Of a DNA stretch of 18,308 nucleotides, positions 7,825-14,391 are shown in pieces (position 1 is the first letter of the stretch; the number at the start of each line of letters is the position of its first letter). The stretch comes from an uncultured Clostridium sp. (GTDB lineage: Bacteria > Bacillota > Clostridia > TANB77 > CAG-508): assembly GCA_900555085.1 (NCBI GenBank), contig USJU01000017.1, forward strand, positions 1-18,308, read 5' to 3'. The position numbers and the translations under genes were made by a program. The notes beneath the pieces are model-generated. The model did no database searches. It saw only the letters and a program-made list of their open reading frames with translations, and had not been told where the DNA came from.

Positions 7825-7863
7825 AATAAATCCTCCTGAAAGTATCAAAAAGTTAACATAACT

Positions 7864-7892
7864 ATTATAACACTATTAAATAAATTAATCAA
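7864..7892 (-). promoter_or_regulatory. Sigma-A-like promoter of the 73-aa minus-strand gene
   Basis: Read on the minus strand: TTGATT (7887-7892), an exact 17-bp spacer, then TATAAT (7864-7869), preceded by TGT, which makes an extended -10. The -10 box is about 40 nt upstream of the ATG at 7824. This is one of the strongest promoter matches in the window. Confidence 0.75.
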
Positions 7893-7909
7893 TATTTTAC
7901 GATAAAAAA

Positions 7910-7940
7910 TTGACTTAAAATAATTGTAATATTTTTTAAA
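7910..7940 (+). promoter_or_regulatory. Tentative promoter of the calcium ATPase gene
   Basis: TTGACT (7910-7915) is a good -35 box. The best -10 at workable distance is TTTAAA (7935-7940), with a 19-bp spacer, which is a poor match. A promoter is expected here because the upstream gene is divergent, but the exact box assignment is uncertain. Confidence 0.35.
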
Positions 7941-7988
7941 ATTTACACATATATATTTAAAAAGCTTGTACAAAGGAGATGGATATAT

Positions 7989-10667
7989 ATGTGGTATACA
8001 AAAAGTTTAGGTGAAATTAAGCGAGATTTAAGAACGAATTTTGATTATGGATTAACAGAAGAAGAGGTAACGAGAAGGCAAGAGATAAGTGGACCTAATA
8101 GACTAAAAGAGAAAAAGAAAGAAAGCTTTTTTATAAAATTTATTAAACAGTTTAATGACTTTATGATAATAATTTTAATTATTGCTTCAATAATTTCTGC
8201 ACTAGTAAGTTATTTTGAAGGAAGTGGAGATTATTTTGACTCAATAATAATTATAGCAATTGTAATATTTAATAGTTTAATGGGAGTAATACAAGAGGCA
8301 AAAGCAGAAAAATCAATTGAAGCTTTGCAAAAAATGACAGCCCCAACAGCAAAAGTAAGAAGAAGTGGAAAAATACAAGAGATAGATGCTATAGAACTTG
8401 TACCAGGGGATATAATAATTTTAGAATCTGGTAATTTTGTACCAGCGGATTGCAGACTTATAAAAAGTTTTAATTTAAAAATAGAAGAAGCCAGCTTAAC
8501 AGGAGAAAATGTACCTGCAACCAAGGATGCAAATTTAGTATTAAAAAATGAATGCAATTTAGGAGATATGGTTAATATGGCATTTTCTTCATGCATAGTA
8601 ACTTCAGGTAATGCAGAAGGCGTTGTAACTGATATTGGAATGAATACAAAAGTTGGACAAATTGCAAAAATGATAATTGAAGATAAAGCACCAGAAACAC
8701 CAATACAAAAAAAGTTAGCAGGGGTAGGAAAAACTTTAGGAATAGCTTGTTTAGTAATATGTGTTTTTATATTTGTGATAGGATTATTTAAAAAGATATC
8801 TCCATTAGAAATGTTTATGACATCTGTAGGACTTGCAGTTGCAGCAATTCCAGAAGGTTTGCCAGCAATAGTAACAATAATGTTATCTATTGGAGTTACA
8901 AAAATGGCAAGAAAAAATGCCATAATAAGAAAGTTGCCTGCAGTTGAAACACTTGGAAGTAGTGGAGTTATATGTTCAGATAAAACAGGAACATTAACAC
9001 AAAATAAAATGAAGGTTGTAGAAATTTCAGATTTTGAAAATACATTAAAAATAGATACAAACAGAGAGAAATCTGAAAATATATTAAAACTTGCATCAAT
9101 GTGTACAACAGCAAATATTGAAATGGAAGAAAATAATTTACAGGCAGTAGGTGAACCAACAGAAGTTGCAATAGTTAATGCTGCACTAAGTTTAGGGATT
9201 AACAAAAACGATATAAATGGAATAGAACCTAAAGTAAATGAATTACCCTTTGATTCAACAAGAAAAATGATGTCTACAATACATAAATTAAAAAACGGAA
9301 AATACAGAGTTATTACCAAAGGAGCACCAGATGTTCTTTTAAATAAATGTATAAATTACTCAGATGGCGAAGAACTAAATACTTTAAATAGTTTTATAAC
9401 CAATAAAATATTAGATAATAACAGAAAAATGGCTGAAAAAGCACTTAGAGTAATTGCAGTTGCATATAAAGATATAAATGTAATGCCAAGTAAGATAACA
9501 AGTGAAGAATTAGAAATAGACTTAAATTTTGTAGGTTTAGTTGGAATGATAGATCCACCAAGAGAAGGAGTAAAAGAGGCAATTAGAACCTGTAAAAGAG
9601 CGGGAATAAAAACAGTTATGATAACAGGAGACCATATAGATACTGCAAAAGCTATTGCAAGAGATTTAGGAATTTTAAGTAAAAGCAATTTAAGTATTAC
9701 AGGTAAAGAATTAGATAAAATAAGTGATGATAATTTAAAACGTAATATTATGAAATATTCAGTATTTGCAAGAGTTTCGCCAGAGCATAAAGTTAGAATT
9801 GTAAAGGCATATCAAAGTACAGGTGCAGTTGTTGCAATGACAGGAGATGGGGTAAATGATAGTCCTGCTTTAAAGAATGCGGATATAGGAATTGCAATGG
9901 GGAAAAATGGTACAGATGTGGCAAAAAATGCAGCAGATATGATACTTGCAGATGATAATTTTGTAACAATAGTAGAGGCAGTAAAACAAGGAAGAAATAT
10001 ATACGACAATATACGAAAGGCAATACACTTTTTAATTGCAACAAACATAGGGGAGATAGTAACAATATTTGTAGGATTAATTCTAGGAATGAAATCTCCA
10101 CTGCTTGCAATACAATTATTATGGATTAACTTAGTAACAGACTCACTTCCAGCAATTGCATTAGGACTAGAAAAGCCGGAAAAAGATATAATGAATAGAT
10201 TTCCAAAAGATGCAAAAAAAGGACTATTTTCAGATGGATTATGGGGAGAGATATTTTCAGAAGGTGTAATGATAGGAATATTAACACTATTAGCATTTAG
10301 TTTAGGAAACAAATTAGGTGGAATTGTAGTAGGAAGAACAATGGCCTTTGTATCACTTGGAATATTAGAATTAGTGCACAGTTTCAATATAAAAAGCAAA
10401 GACTCAATATTTAAAGTAGGTTTATTTGAAAATAAATATCTAATAGGAGCATTTGTGCTAGGAACATTATTACAAATAGGAGTATTGTTTATACCAAGTG
10501 TAGCAAATATCTTTAAATTAACAATGTTAAATGGTATGCAATGGTTAATAACAATAGCAATATCAATATCTCCAATAATAATTGTAGAAGCACAAAAGAA
10601 ATTAAATAAAGAAAAAGAAACAAAAGAAATTTTTAAAGAAAGTAAAGTTATAACAAATGAAATCTAA
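7989..10667 (+). CDS. Calcium-transporting P-type ATPase (SERCA-like, type IIA)
   Basis: Membrane pump that exports Ca2+ at the cost of ATP. The 892-aa protein has the full family order: cation-ATPase N-terminal domain (about 1-75); actuator with LTGEN (170-174); TM4 PEGLPA (288-293); phosphorylation site DKTGT with D331; nucleotide-binding KGAPD (444-448); MITGDH (544-549); the hinge TGDGVNDSPA (618-627); and six C-terminal membrane segments. The side chains that bind Ca2+ in SERCA appear to be kept for both sites: E289 (TM4), N686 and E689 (TM5), N714, T717 and D718 (TM6), and E794 (TM8). This is the pattern expected of PacL/YloB-type bacterial pumps rather than plasma-membrane pumps with one site. 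The start has AAAGGAGA at 7972-7979. The gene stands alone and converges on the PBP gene. Confidence 0.95.
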   Translation: MWYTKSLGEIKRDLRTNFDYGLTEEEVTRRQEISGPNRLKEKKKESFFIKFIKQFNDFMIIILIIASIISALVSYFEGSGDYFDSIIIIAIVIFNSLMGVIQEAKAEKSIEALQKMTAPTAKVRRSGKIQEIDAIELVPGDIIILESGNFVPADCRLIKSFNLKIEEASLTGENVPATKDANLVLKNECNLGDMVNMAFSSCIVTSGNAEGVVTDIGMNTKVGQIAKMIIEDKAPETPIQKKLAGVGKTLGIACLVICVFIFVIGLFKKISPLEMFMTSVGLAVAAIPEGLPAIVTIMLSIGVTKMARKNAIIRKLPAVETLGSSGVICSDKTGTLTQNKMKVVEISDFENTLKIDTNREKSENILKLASMCTTANIEMEENNLQAVGEPTEVAIVNAALSLGINKNDINGIEPKVNELPFDSTRKMMSTIHKLKNGKYRVITKGAPDVLLNKCINYSDGEELNTLNSFITNKILDNNRKMAEKALRVIAVAYKDINVMPSKITSEELEIDLNFVGLVGMIDPPREGVKEAIRTCKRAGIKTVMITGDHIDTAKAIARDLGILSKSNLSITGKELDKISDDNLKRNIMKYSVFARVSPEHKVRIVKAYQSTGAVVAMTGDGVNDSPALKNADIGIAMGKNGTDVAKNAADMILADDNFVTIVEAVKQGRNIYDNIRKAIHFLIATNIGEIVTIFVGLILGMKSPLLAIQLLWINLVTDSLPAIALGLEKPEKDIMNRFPKDAKKGLFSDGLWGEIFSEGVMIGILTLLAFSLGNKLGGIVVGRTMAFVSLGILELVHSFNIKSKDSIFKVGLFENKYLIGAFVLGTLLQIGVLFIPSVANIFKLTMLNGMQWLITIAISISPIIIVEAQKKLNKEKETKEIFKESKVITNEI

Positions 10668-10712
10668 AAATGTGATAAAATACTATTGAAACCCTTCTAA
10701 AAATGTGATAAA
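10663..10712. repeat. 17-bp direct repeat at the end of the calcium ATPase gene
   Basis: TCTAAAAATGTGATAAA occurs at 10663-10679 and again at 10696-10712, with a 33-bp period. The first copy contains the stop codon of the ATPase gene (TAA, 10665-10667). The bases between the copies are unrelated. It may record a local duplication or part of an old repeat element. Confidence 0.75.
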
Positions 10713-10735
10713 GATAATTAAAATTATATTTTATG

Positions 10736-10762
10736 TGTAGGGGCAGACGTCTCTGTCTGCCC
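10736..10762. repeat. GC-rich hairpin repeat, copy 1 (TGTAGGGGCA family)
   Basis: TGTAG is followed by the stem GGGCAGAC (10741-10748) / GTCTGCCC (10755-10762) with a 6-nt loop. Its GC content stands out sharply from the surrounding AT-rich DNA. The lead TGTAGGGGCA is shared with the hairpin at 14335-14359, whose stem differs by compensating changes. It lies between the convergent ATPase and PBP genes. Confidence 0.75.
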
Positions 10763-10763
10763 G

Positions 10764-10784
10764 AGTGGCAAAAGTCACTTTTTT
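10764..10784 (+). terminator. Terminator of the calcium ATPase gene
   Basis: AGTGGC (10764-10769) pairs with GTCACT (10774-10779), with one G-U pair and an AAAA loop, and the stem runs into six T residues (10779-10784). The T-run overlaps the stop codon of the convergent PBP gene. The stem is short, so termination may depend partly on the stronger hairpin just upstream. Confidence 0.55.
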
Positions 10785-13089
10785 ATTTTGTACCTAATGT
10801 TACTTTTATAACTGTACCTTCTTCAACAGTTGAATCTTTTTTTGTTTCTTGTTTTACAATTACTGTTCCTGAACCTTCATAGGTTAAATTTAAATTTTTA
10901 CTTTTTAAATTTTCTTCTGCTTGAGATAAAGTCATTCCTACTAAATCTGGAACGGTTACAGATACTCTAGTTTCGTTTTCTTCTGTATATAAGCATACAA
11001 TAGAATTTTGAGTTAAAGTTGTTCCAGCACTTGGTGTTTGGTCTGTAACTAAAAGTGAATTTTCATCTCCATTTACAGAATAATTATATTTTAAACCTGC
11101 TTGATTTAATATTTTCTTTGCTTCTGTTAATGTTTTATTACGAATATCTGGAACTGTAACAGAAGTTGATTTATTTGAGTCAGATACGTTTACTGTTGCA
11201 TTTGAGATATCTGTAGAAGTTAAACCAATATAAGGTAATATTTCTGTAAGCATTTTAGATATTACAGGACCACAAACTTGACCACCTTGATGGCTTTGAC
11301 CTTGAGGATCGTATAGAGCAACTAATAAGCATATTTCCGGATTTTCGGTAGGAGATACTGCAACATATGATGCAACGTAACCTGCATCTTCATTACCAGA
11401 TATAGGCTCAGAAGTTCCTGTTTTTCCACCTACAGAGTATCCTGCAACTTGTGCATAATGACCTGTACCATCATTAACAACGGATTTCATTAAATCCAAC
11501 ATTCTTTCAGAAGTTTCTTTTGATACAACTTTTCTAACTTCTTTTGTTTCTATATTTGTAGTAGAATTTGAATTTGTATTTATAACTTGTTTTACAATAC
11601 GTGGTTGCATTAGCTTCCCTTCATTAGCAATAGCAGAAATTGCACTAACTAATTGAAGAGGAGTAACTGTAATTCTTTGACCAAAAGACATAGTTGCAAG
11701 TTCAACATTTTTTACATTTTCTAATTTGTGGAATATACCAGTTGTTTCACTTGGAAGAGCTACACCTGTTTTTTCAAATAAACCAAAAGCATCATAATAT
11801 TTATATAATGTTTGAGCTCCTATCTTTTTACCCAATTGCATGAAAGCGGGGTTACAAGAATTTTCTAGAGCTTGTCTTAAAGTTTGTGAACCATGAGGAT
11901 TTTTTCTCCAACATTTTATTTTTATACCATTAACTTCTTCATAACCTAAACATGTAAAGTTTCCAGCTACATCTTCAGATGTAATATTTTCCTCTAAAGC
12001 AACAGCAGATGTTATTAATTTAAAAGTTGAACCTGGTTCATAAGAAGATGAAATATTTCTATTACGCCACAATTCGTTAAGCTTTTCAGACTTTTCTGTA
12101 GAACTTAATTTATCCCAAACACTAGAAAGGTCAGATGAAATAGGAGTAAAAGGTGTATTCAAATCATAATCTGGGTATGAAGCCATAGCTAAAATGTCAC
12201 CTGTTTTTGGGTCCATAGCAAGGGCAGTACCACCATTTTTACAACTATTATCTATTACAGCTTGTTTTAAATATTTTTCTACAATAGATTGAATATTTAC
12301 ATCAATAGTTAAAACTAAGTTACTTCCGTTTTCTTCTGGAATGTAAGTTTCATTAGCATCTGGAATTTTTTCCTGAACAGCATCTTGAGAAGTAATAACT
12401 TTACCATTAGTACCTGCTAAAACATCATTCCACTTTAGTTCTATACCTTGAAGACCATTATTATCGTTACCACAGAAACCTATAACATGAGAAGCAAGAC
12501 TAGAGTATGGATAAGTTCTTTTTGAATCTTCATCTATATTAATACCAATAGTAATTTTATTTTCATCCATCCAACTTTTTAATTTATCAACTTTTTCTGT
12601 ATCAACTCTTCTAGCTATAGTTTCAACAGAATTATTACTATTAACTTTTTTTAAAACTTCATTATAATCTAATTCAAAAATTTCAGATAAAGCCTTTGCA
12701 ACTTTTTCTTTCTTTTCTTTTGTTGCCTCATCTGTAGAACCAATAATTTTTTTAGGGTTAATAGAAATTGTATCTGCTTGAGAACTAATTGCCAAAACCT
12801 TTCCGGTAGAATCATAAATAGTTCCTCTTTTGGCAGAAATTATATCATTTGTAGTTTGTTGATTATAAGCACGTTCTTTTAAAGATGAACCATTTACAAA
12901 TTGTAAATAAAAAATTCTTCCTAATAACAATAAAAAGGCTAAAACAATTCCAATAATAACATATCTGTATCTTTTAGAAGGAATTGTGTTAATGTCAAAT
13001 TTTTTAATTCCATTTTTAAAACTAGACTTACTATATTTTTTCTTATTATAATTTTTTTTATAATTGTAACTTTTCTTCTTTTTCTTCAT
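10783..13089 (-). CDS. Class B penicillin-binding protein with two PASTA domains (FtsI/SpoVD family)
   Basis: Membrane-anchored transpeptidase that cross-links peptidoglycan at the outer face. From the ATG at 13089 it has 768 aa. It has a Lys-rich cytoplasmic tail of about 40 residues, one membrane segment (about 42-62) and the class B dimerisation domain starting RGTIYD (88-93). The transpeptidase carries all three motifs: SxxK in EPGSTFK (S354, K357), SCN (411-413) and KTG (556-558). Two PASTA domains end the protein (about 640-702 and 709-767). GTG codons at 13098 and 13095 could add three residues, but the GGTG there looks more like the Shine-Dalgarno for the ATG. SpoVD proteins usually have one PASTA domain and the division PBPs often two. 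That and the vegetative-type promoter lean towards a division role, but the sequence alone cannot separate the two. Confidence 0.93.
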   Translation of the reverse strand: MKKKKKSYNYKKNYNKKKYSKSSFKNGIKKFDINTIPSKRYRYVIIGIVLAFLLLLGRIFYLQFVNGSSLKERAYNQQTTNDIISAKRGTIYDSTGKVLAISSQADTISINPKKIIGSTDEATKEKKEKVAKALSEIFELDYNEVLKKVNSNNSVETIARRVDTEKVDKLKSWMDENKITIGINIDEDSKRTYPYSSLASHVIGFCGNDNNGLQGIELKWNDVLAGTNGKVITSQDAVQEKIPDANETYIPEENGSNLVLTIDVNIQSIVEKYLKQAVIDNSCKNGGTALAMDPKTGDILAMASYPDYDLNTPFTPISSDLSSVWDKLSSTEKSEKLNELWRNRNISSSYEPGSTFKLITSAVALEENITSEDVAGNFTCLGYEEVNGIKIKCWRKNPHGSQTLRQALENSCNPAFMQLGKKIGAQTLYKYYDAFGLFEKTGVALPSETTGIFHKLENVKNVELATMSFGQRITVTPLQLVSAISAIANEGKLMQPRIVKQVINTNSNSTTNIETKEVRKVVSKETSERMLDLMKSVVNDGTGHYAQVAGYSVGGKTGTSEPISGNEDAGYVASYVAVSPTENPEICLLVALYDPQGQSHQGGQVCGPVISKMLTEILPYIGLTSTDISNATVNVSDSNKSTSVTVPDIRNKTLTEAKKILNQAGLKYNYSVNGDENSLLVTDQTPSAGTTLTQNSIVCLYTEENETRVSVTVPDLVGMTLSQAEENLKSKNLNLTYEGSGTVIVKQETKKDSTVEEGTVIKVTLGTK

Positions 13090-13122
13090 AAGCACCACTT
13101 TTTAATTAAAATATTTGTAGAT

Positions 13123-13151
13123 ATTTTATATTAAATGGGATTTAAAATCAA
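13123..13151 (-). promoter_or_regulatory. Sigma-A-like promoter of the PBP gene
   Basis: On the minus strand, TTGATT (13146-13151), a 17-bp spacer and TAAAAT (13123-13128). The -10 box is about 34 nt upstream of the ATG at 13089. Confidence 0.6.
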
Positions 13152-13179
13152 GAAAATAACACAATATTACAAAAATATT

Positions 13180-13196
13180 AAATGTATGTTACATTT
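13180..13196. promoter_or_regulatory. Operator-like dyad between the PBP and rsmD promoters
   Basis: AAATGTA (13180-13186) and TACATTT (13190-13196) form a perfect 7-bp inverted repeat around a 3-bp centre. It lies upstream of both divergent promoters, 12 bp before the rsmD -35 box. The size and symmetry fit a dimeric repressor or activator site, but no regulator can be named. Confidence 0.35.
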
Positions 13197-13208
13197 CTAT
13201 TAATAATA

Positions 13209-13236
13209 TTGACATATAAAAATAAAAGAATAAAAT
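13209..13236 (+). promoter_or_regulatory. Sigma-A-like promoter of the rsmD operon
   Basis: Consensus -35 TTGACA (13209-13214), 16-bp spacer and TAAAAT (13231-13236). Transcription would begin about 20 nt before the rsmD start codon. Confidence 0.65.
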
Positions 13237-13264
13237 ATATGTATCAAAAGAGGTTAGAAAAAAT

Positions 13265-13816
13265 ATGAGAATAATTAGTGGCACTGCAAGAGGAACAAAA
13301 CTTTTTACTTTAACAGGAGACAACACAAGACCAACATTAGATAGAGTAAAAGAATCATTATTTAACATAATTAACAGAAAAATATATGAAGCAAAAGTTC
13401 TAGATTTATTTGCTGGAAGTGGAGCAATAGGACTAGAATTTGCAAGCAGGGGAGCTGAAAAAGTAGTTCTATGCGATAATTCAAAAGAAGCAATTAATAT
13501 TATAAACAAAAACATAGAAAAAACACATTTAAAAGAAAAAGTTGAATTAATAAAAAGTGATGCTATTATAGCTCTTGAAAAATTAAAAAACGAAAAATAC
13601 GATATAATTTTTCTTGATCCACCATATAATTCACAATTAATAGAAAAAACTGTGGAAAAAGTATTTTCTCAAGACATGTTATCCACAGATGGAACACTAA
13701 TTGTTGAAACAGATGATGAAGAAAGAATATTAAAAGAAATAGAAAAATATAAAGAAAACATATACGATACAAGAAGTTATGGAAGAGTAAAACTTATATT
13801 TTTACGAAAGGAGTAA
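13265..13816 (+). CDS. rsmD: 16S rRNA (guanine(966)-N(2))-methyltransferase RsmD
   Basis: Uses S-adenosylmethionine to methylate N2 of the guanine equivalent to G966 in 16S rRNA during small-subunit assembly. The 183-aa length is usual. The N-terminus MRIISGTARGTKL is the family signature. The Rossmann-fold SAM-binding motif is DLFAGSGAIG (47-56), and the catalytic N6/N2-methylase motif is DPPY (118-121). The ATG at 13265 follows an AAGAGGT Shine-Dalgarno at about 13249-13255. It heads a two-gene operon, with the next start codon 4 nt after its stop. In many Clostridia coaD follows rsmD; here it is absent and the coiled-coil gene comes directly. Confidence 0.95.
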   Translation: MRIISGTARGTKLFTLTGDNTRPTLDRVKESLFNIINRKIYEAKVLDLFAGSGAIGLEFASRGAEKVVLCDNSKEAINIINKNIEKTHLKEKVELIKSDAIIALEKLKNEKYDIIFLDPPYNSQLIEKTVEKVFSQDMLSTDGTLIVETDDEERILKEIEKYKENIYDTRSYGRVKLIFLRKE

Positions 13817-13820
13817 AACA

Positions 13821-14258
13821 ATGGAAATATTTACATTACTAGAAACTTTGGAGGATATATTAGAAAGAAGCAAAACATTACCTTTCACAGAAAAGGCTGT
13901 AATAGATAAAGAAGAATTTTTTGAAATAATAAAAGAAATAAGATTAAAATTGCCAGAAGAATTAAAACAAGCAAAATGGGTAAAAGAAGAAAGAGAACGT
14001 ATACTTGAACAAGCAAATAAAGAAGCAAACGATGTTGTAAAAGAAGCTGAAAATAGAATTATTTCTATGATAGACGAACACGAAATTACAAAAAAAGCAT
14101 ATGAACAAAAAGCAGAAATAATTGAAGCAGCAAACGAAATGTCTAGAGAAATTTCAAATGGTACAAAAGAATATGCAGACAACGTGTTACAAGGAATAGA
14201 AGTTGCACTTGAAGATGCATTAAAAATAATACAAAACAATAGAAAAGAATTGAAATAA
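13821..14258 (+). CDS. Coiled-coil protein, clostridial 'ATPase'-annotated family beside rsmD
   Basis: A 145-aa, highly charged, almost entirely helical protein without membrane segment, signal peptide or nucleotide-binding motif. The N-terminal part (LLETLEDILERSKTLPFTEKAVIDKEEF; about 5-35) and the central KQAKWVKEERERILEQANKEA match, as I remember them, the small proteins that follow rsmD/coaD in Clostridia. Those are often labelled 'ATPase' or V-type subunit H-like because of their coiled coil. That label does not mean ATP hydrolysis, and I see no basis for it here. The middle also resembles DivIVA-type helices, but the DivIVA N-terminal domain is absent. AAAGGAG (13807-13813) inside the end of rsmD is its ribosome binding site, so translation is likely coupled. 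Confidence 0.8.
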   Translation: MEIFTLLETLEDILERSKTLPFTEKAVIDKEEFFEIIKEIRLKLPEELKQAKWVKEERERILEQANKEANDVVKEAENRIISMIDEHEITKKAYEQKAEIIEAANEMSREISNGTKEYADNVLQGIEVALEDALKIIQNNRKELK

Positions 14259-14273
14259 AATCGGAAACATACG

Positions 14274-14318
14274 AAAAACCAGAATTCGGAGAATTTCTAA
14301 AATCCGATTCTGGTTTTT
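14274..14318 (+). terminator. Terminator of the rsmD operon
   Basis: A long stem pairs AAAAACCAGAAT-CGGA (14274-14290, one bulged T) with TCCGATTCTGGTTTTT (14303-14318) around a 12-nt loop. The T-run forms the end of the right arm. The structure is symmetrical enough to work in both directions, but only plus-strand genes flank it. Confidence 0.88.
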
Positions 14319-14333
14319 AAATTATAAATAATA

Positions 14334-14363
14334 TTGTAGGGGCACGGTGCTCCGTGCCCACAA
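14334..14363. repeat. GC-rich hairpin repeat, copy 2 (TGTAGGGGCA family)
   Basis: The inner stem is GGGCACGG (14340-14347) / CCGTGCCC (14352-14359) with a TGCT loop. An outer TTGT/ACAA pairing (14334-14337 with 14360-14363) leaves A and G bulged. No T-run follows, so it is not an ordinary terminator. It sits in the leader region of ftsK, about 30 nt before the start codon, downstream of the rsmD operon terminator. It shares TGTAGGGGCA with the copy at 10736. Confidence 0.75.
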
Positions 14364-14391
14364 ATAAAAATAAAATAAAAAAGGTGATAAA

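Noticed and set aside
7825..7848. Upstream ATG for the small minus-strand gene
   Set aside because: The eight extra codons would be encoded by the AGGAGG ribosome binding site itself. The ATG at 7824 uses that site properly.
8231..9319. 362-codon open frame on the minus strand opposite the calcium ATPase gene
   Set aside because: It is the antisense shadow of a strongly conserved P-type ATPase gene. Its predicted protein is rich in Ile, Ser and Phe without motif, and it has no ribosome binding site that stands out.
13679..13687. Perfect DnaA-box sequence TTATCCACA
   Set aside because: It is a single site inside the rsmD coding region, where it encodes ordinary residues. There is no cluster of boxes, no AT-rich unwinding region beside it, and no dnaA or dnaN nearby, so it is not an origin.
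13821..14258. DivIVA or V-ATPase subunit H identity for the coiled-coil protein after rsmD
   Set aside because: The DivIVA N-terminal membrane-binding region is missing and there are no other V-ATPase genes. The similarity is explained by general coiled-coil composition.
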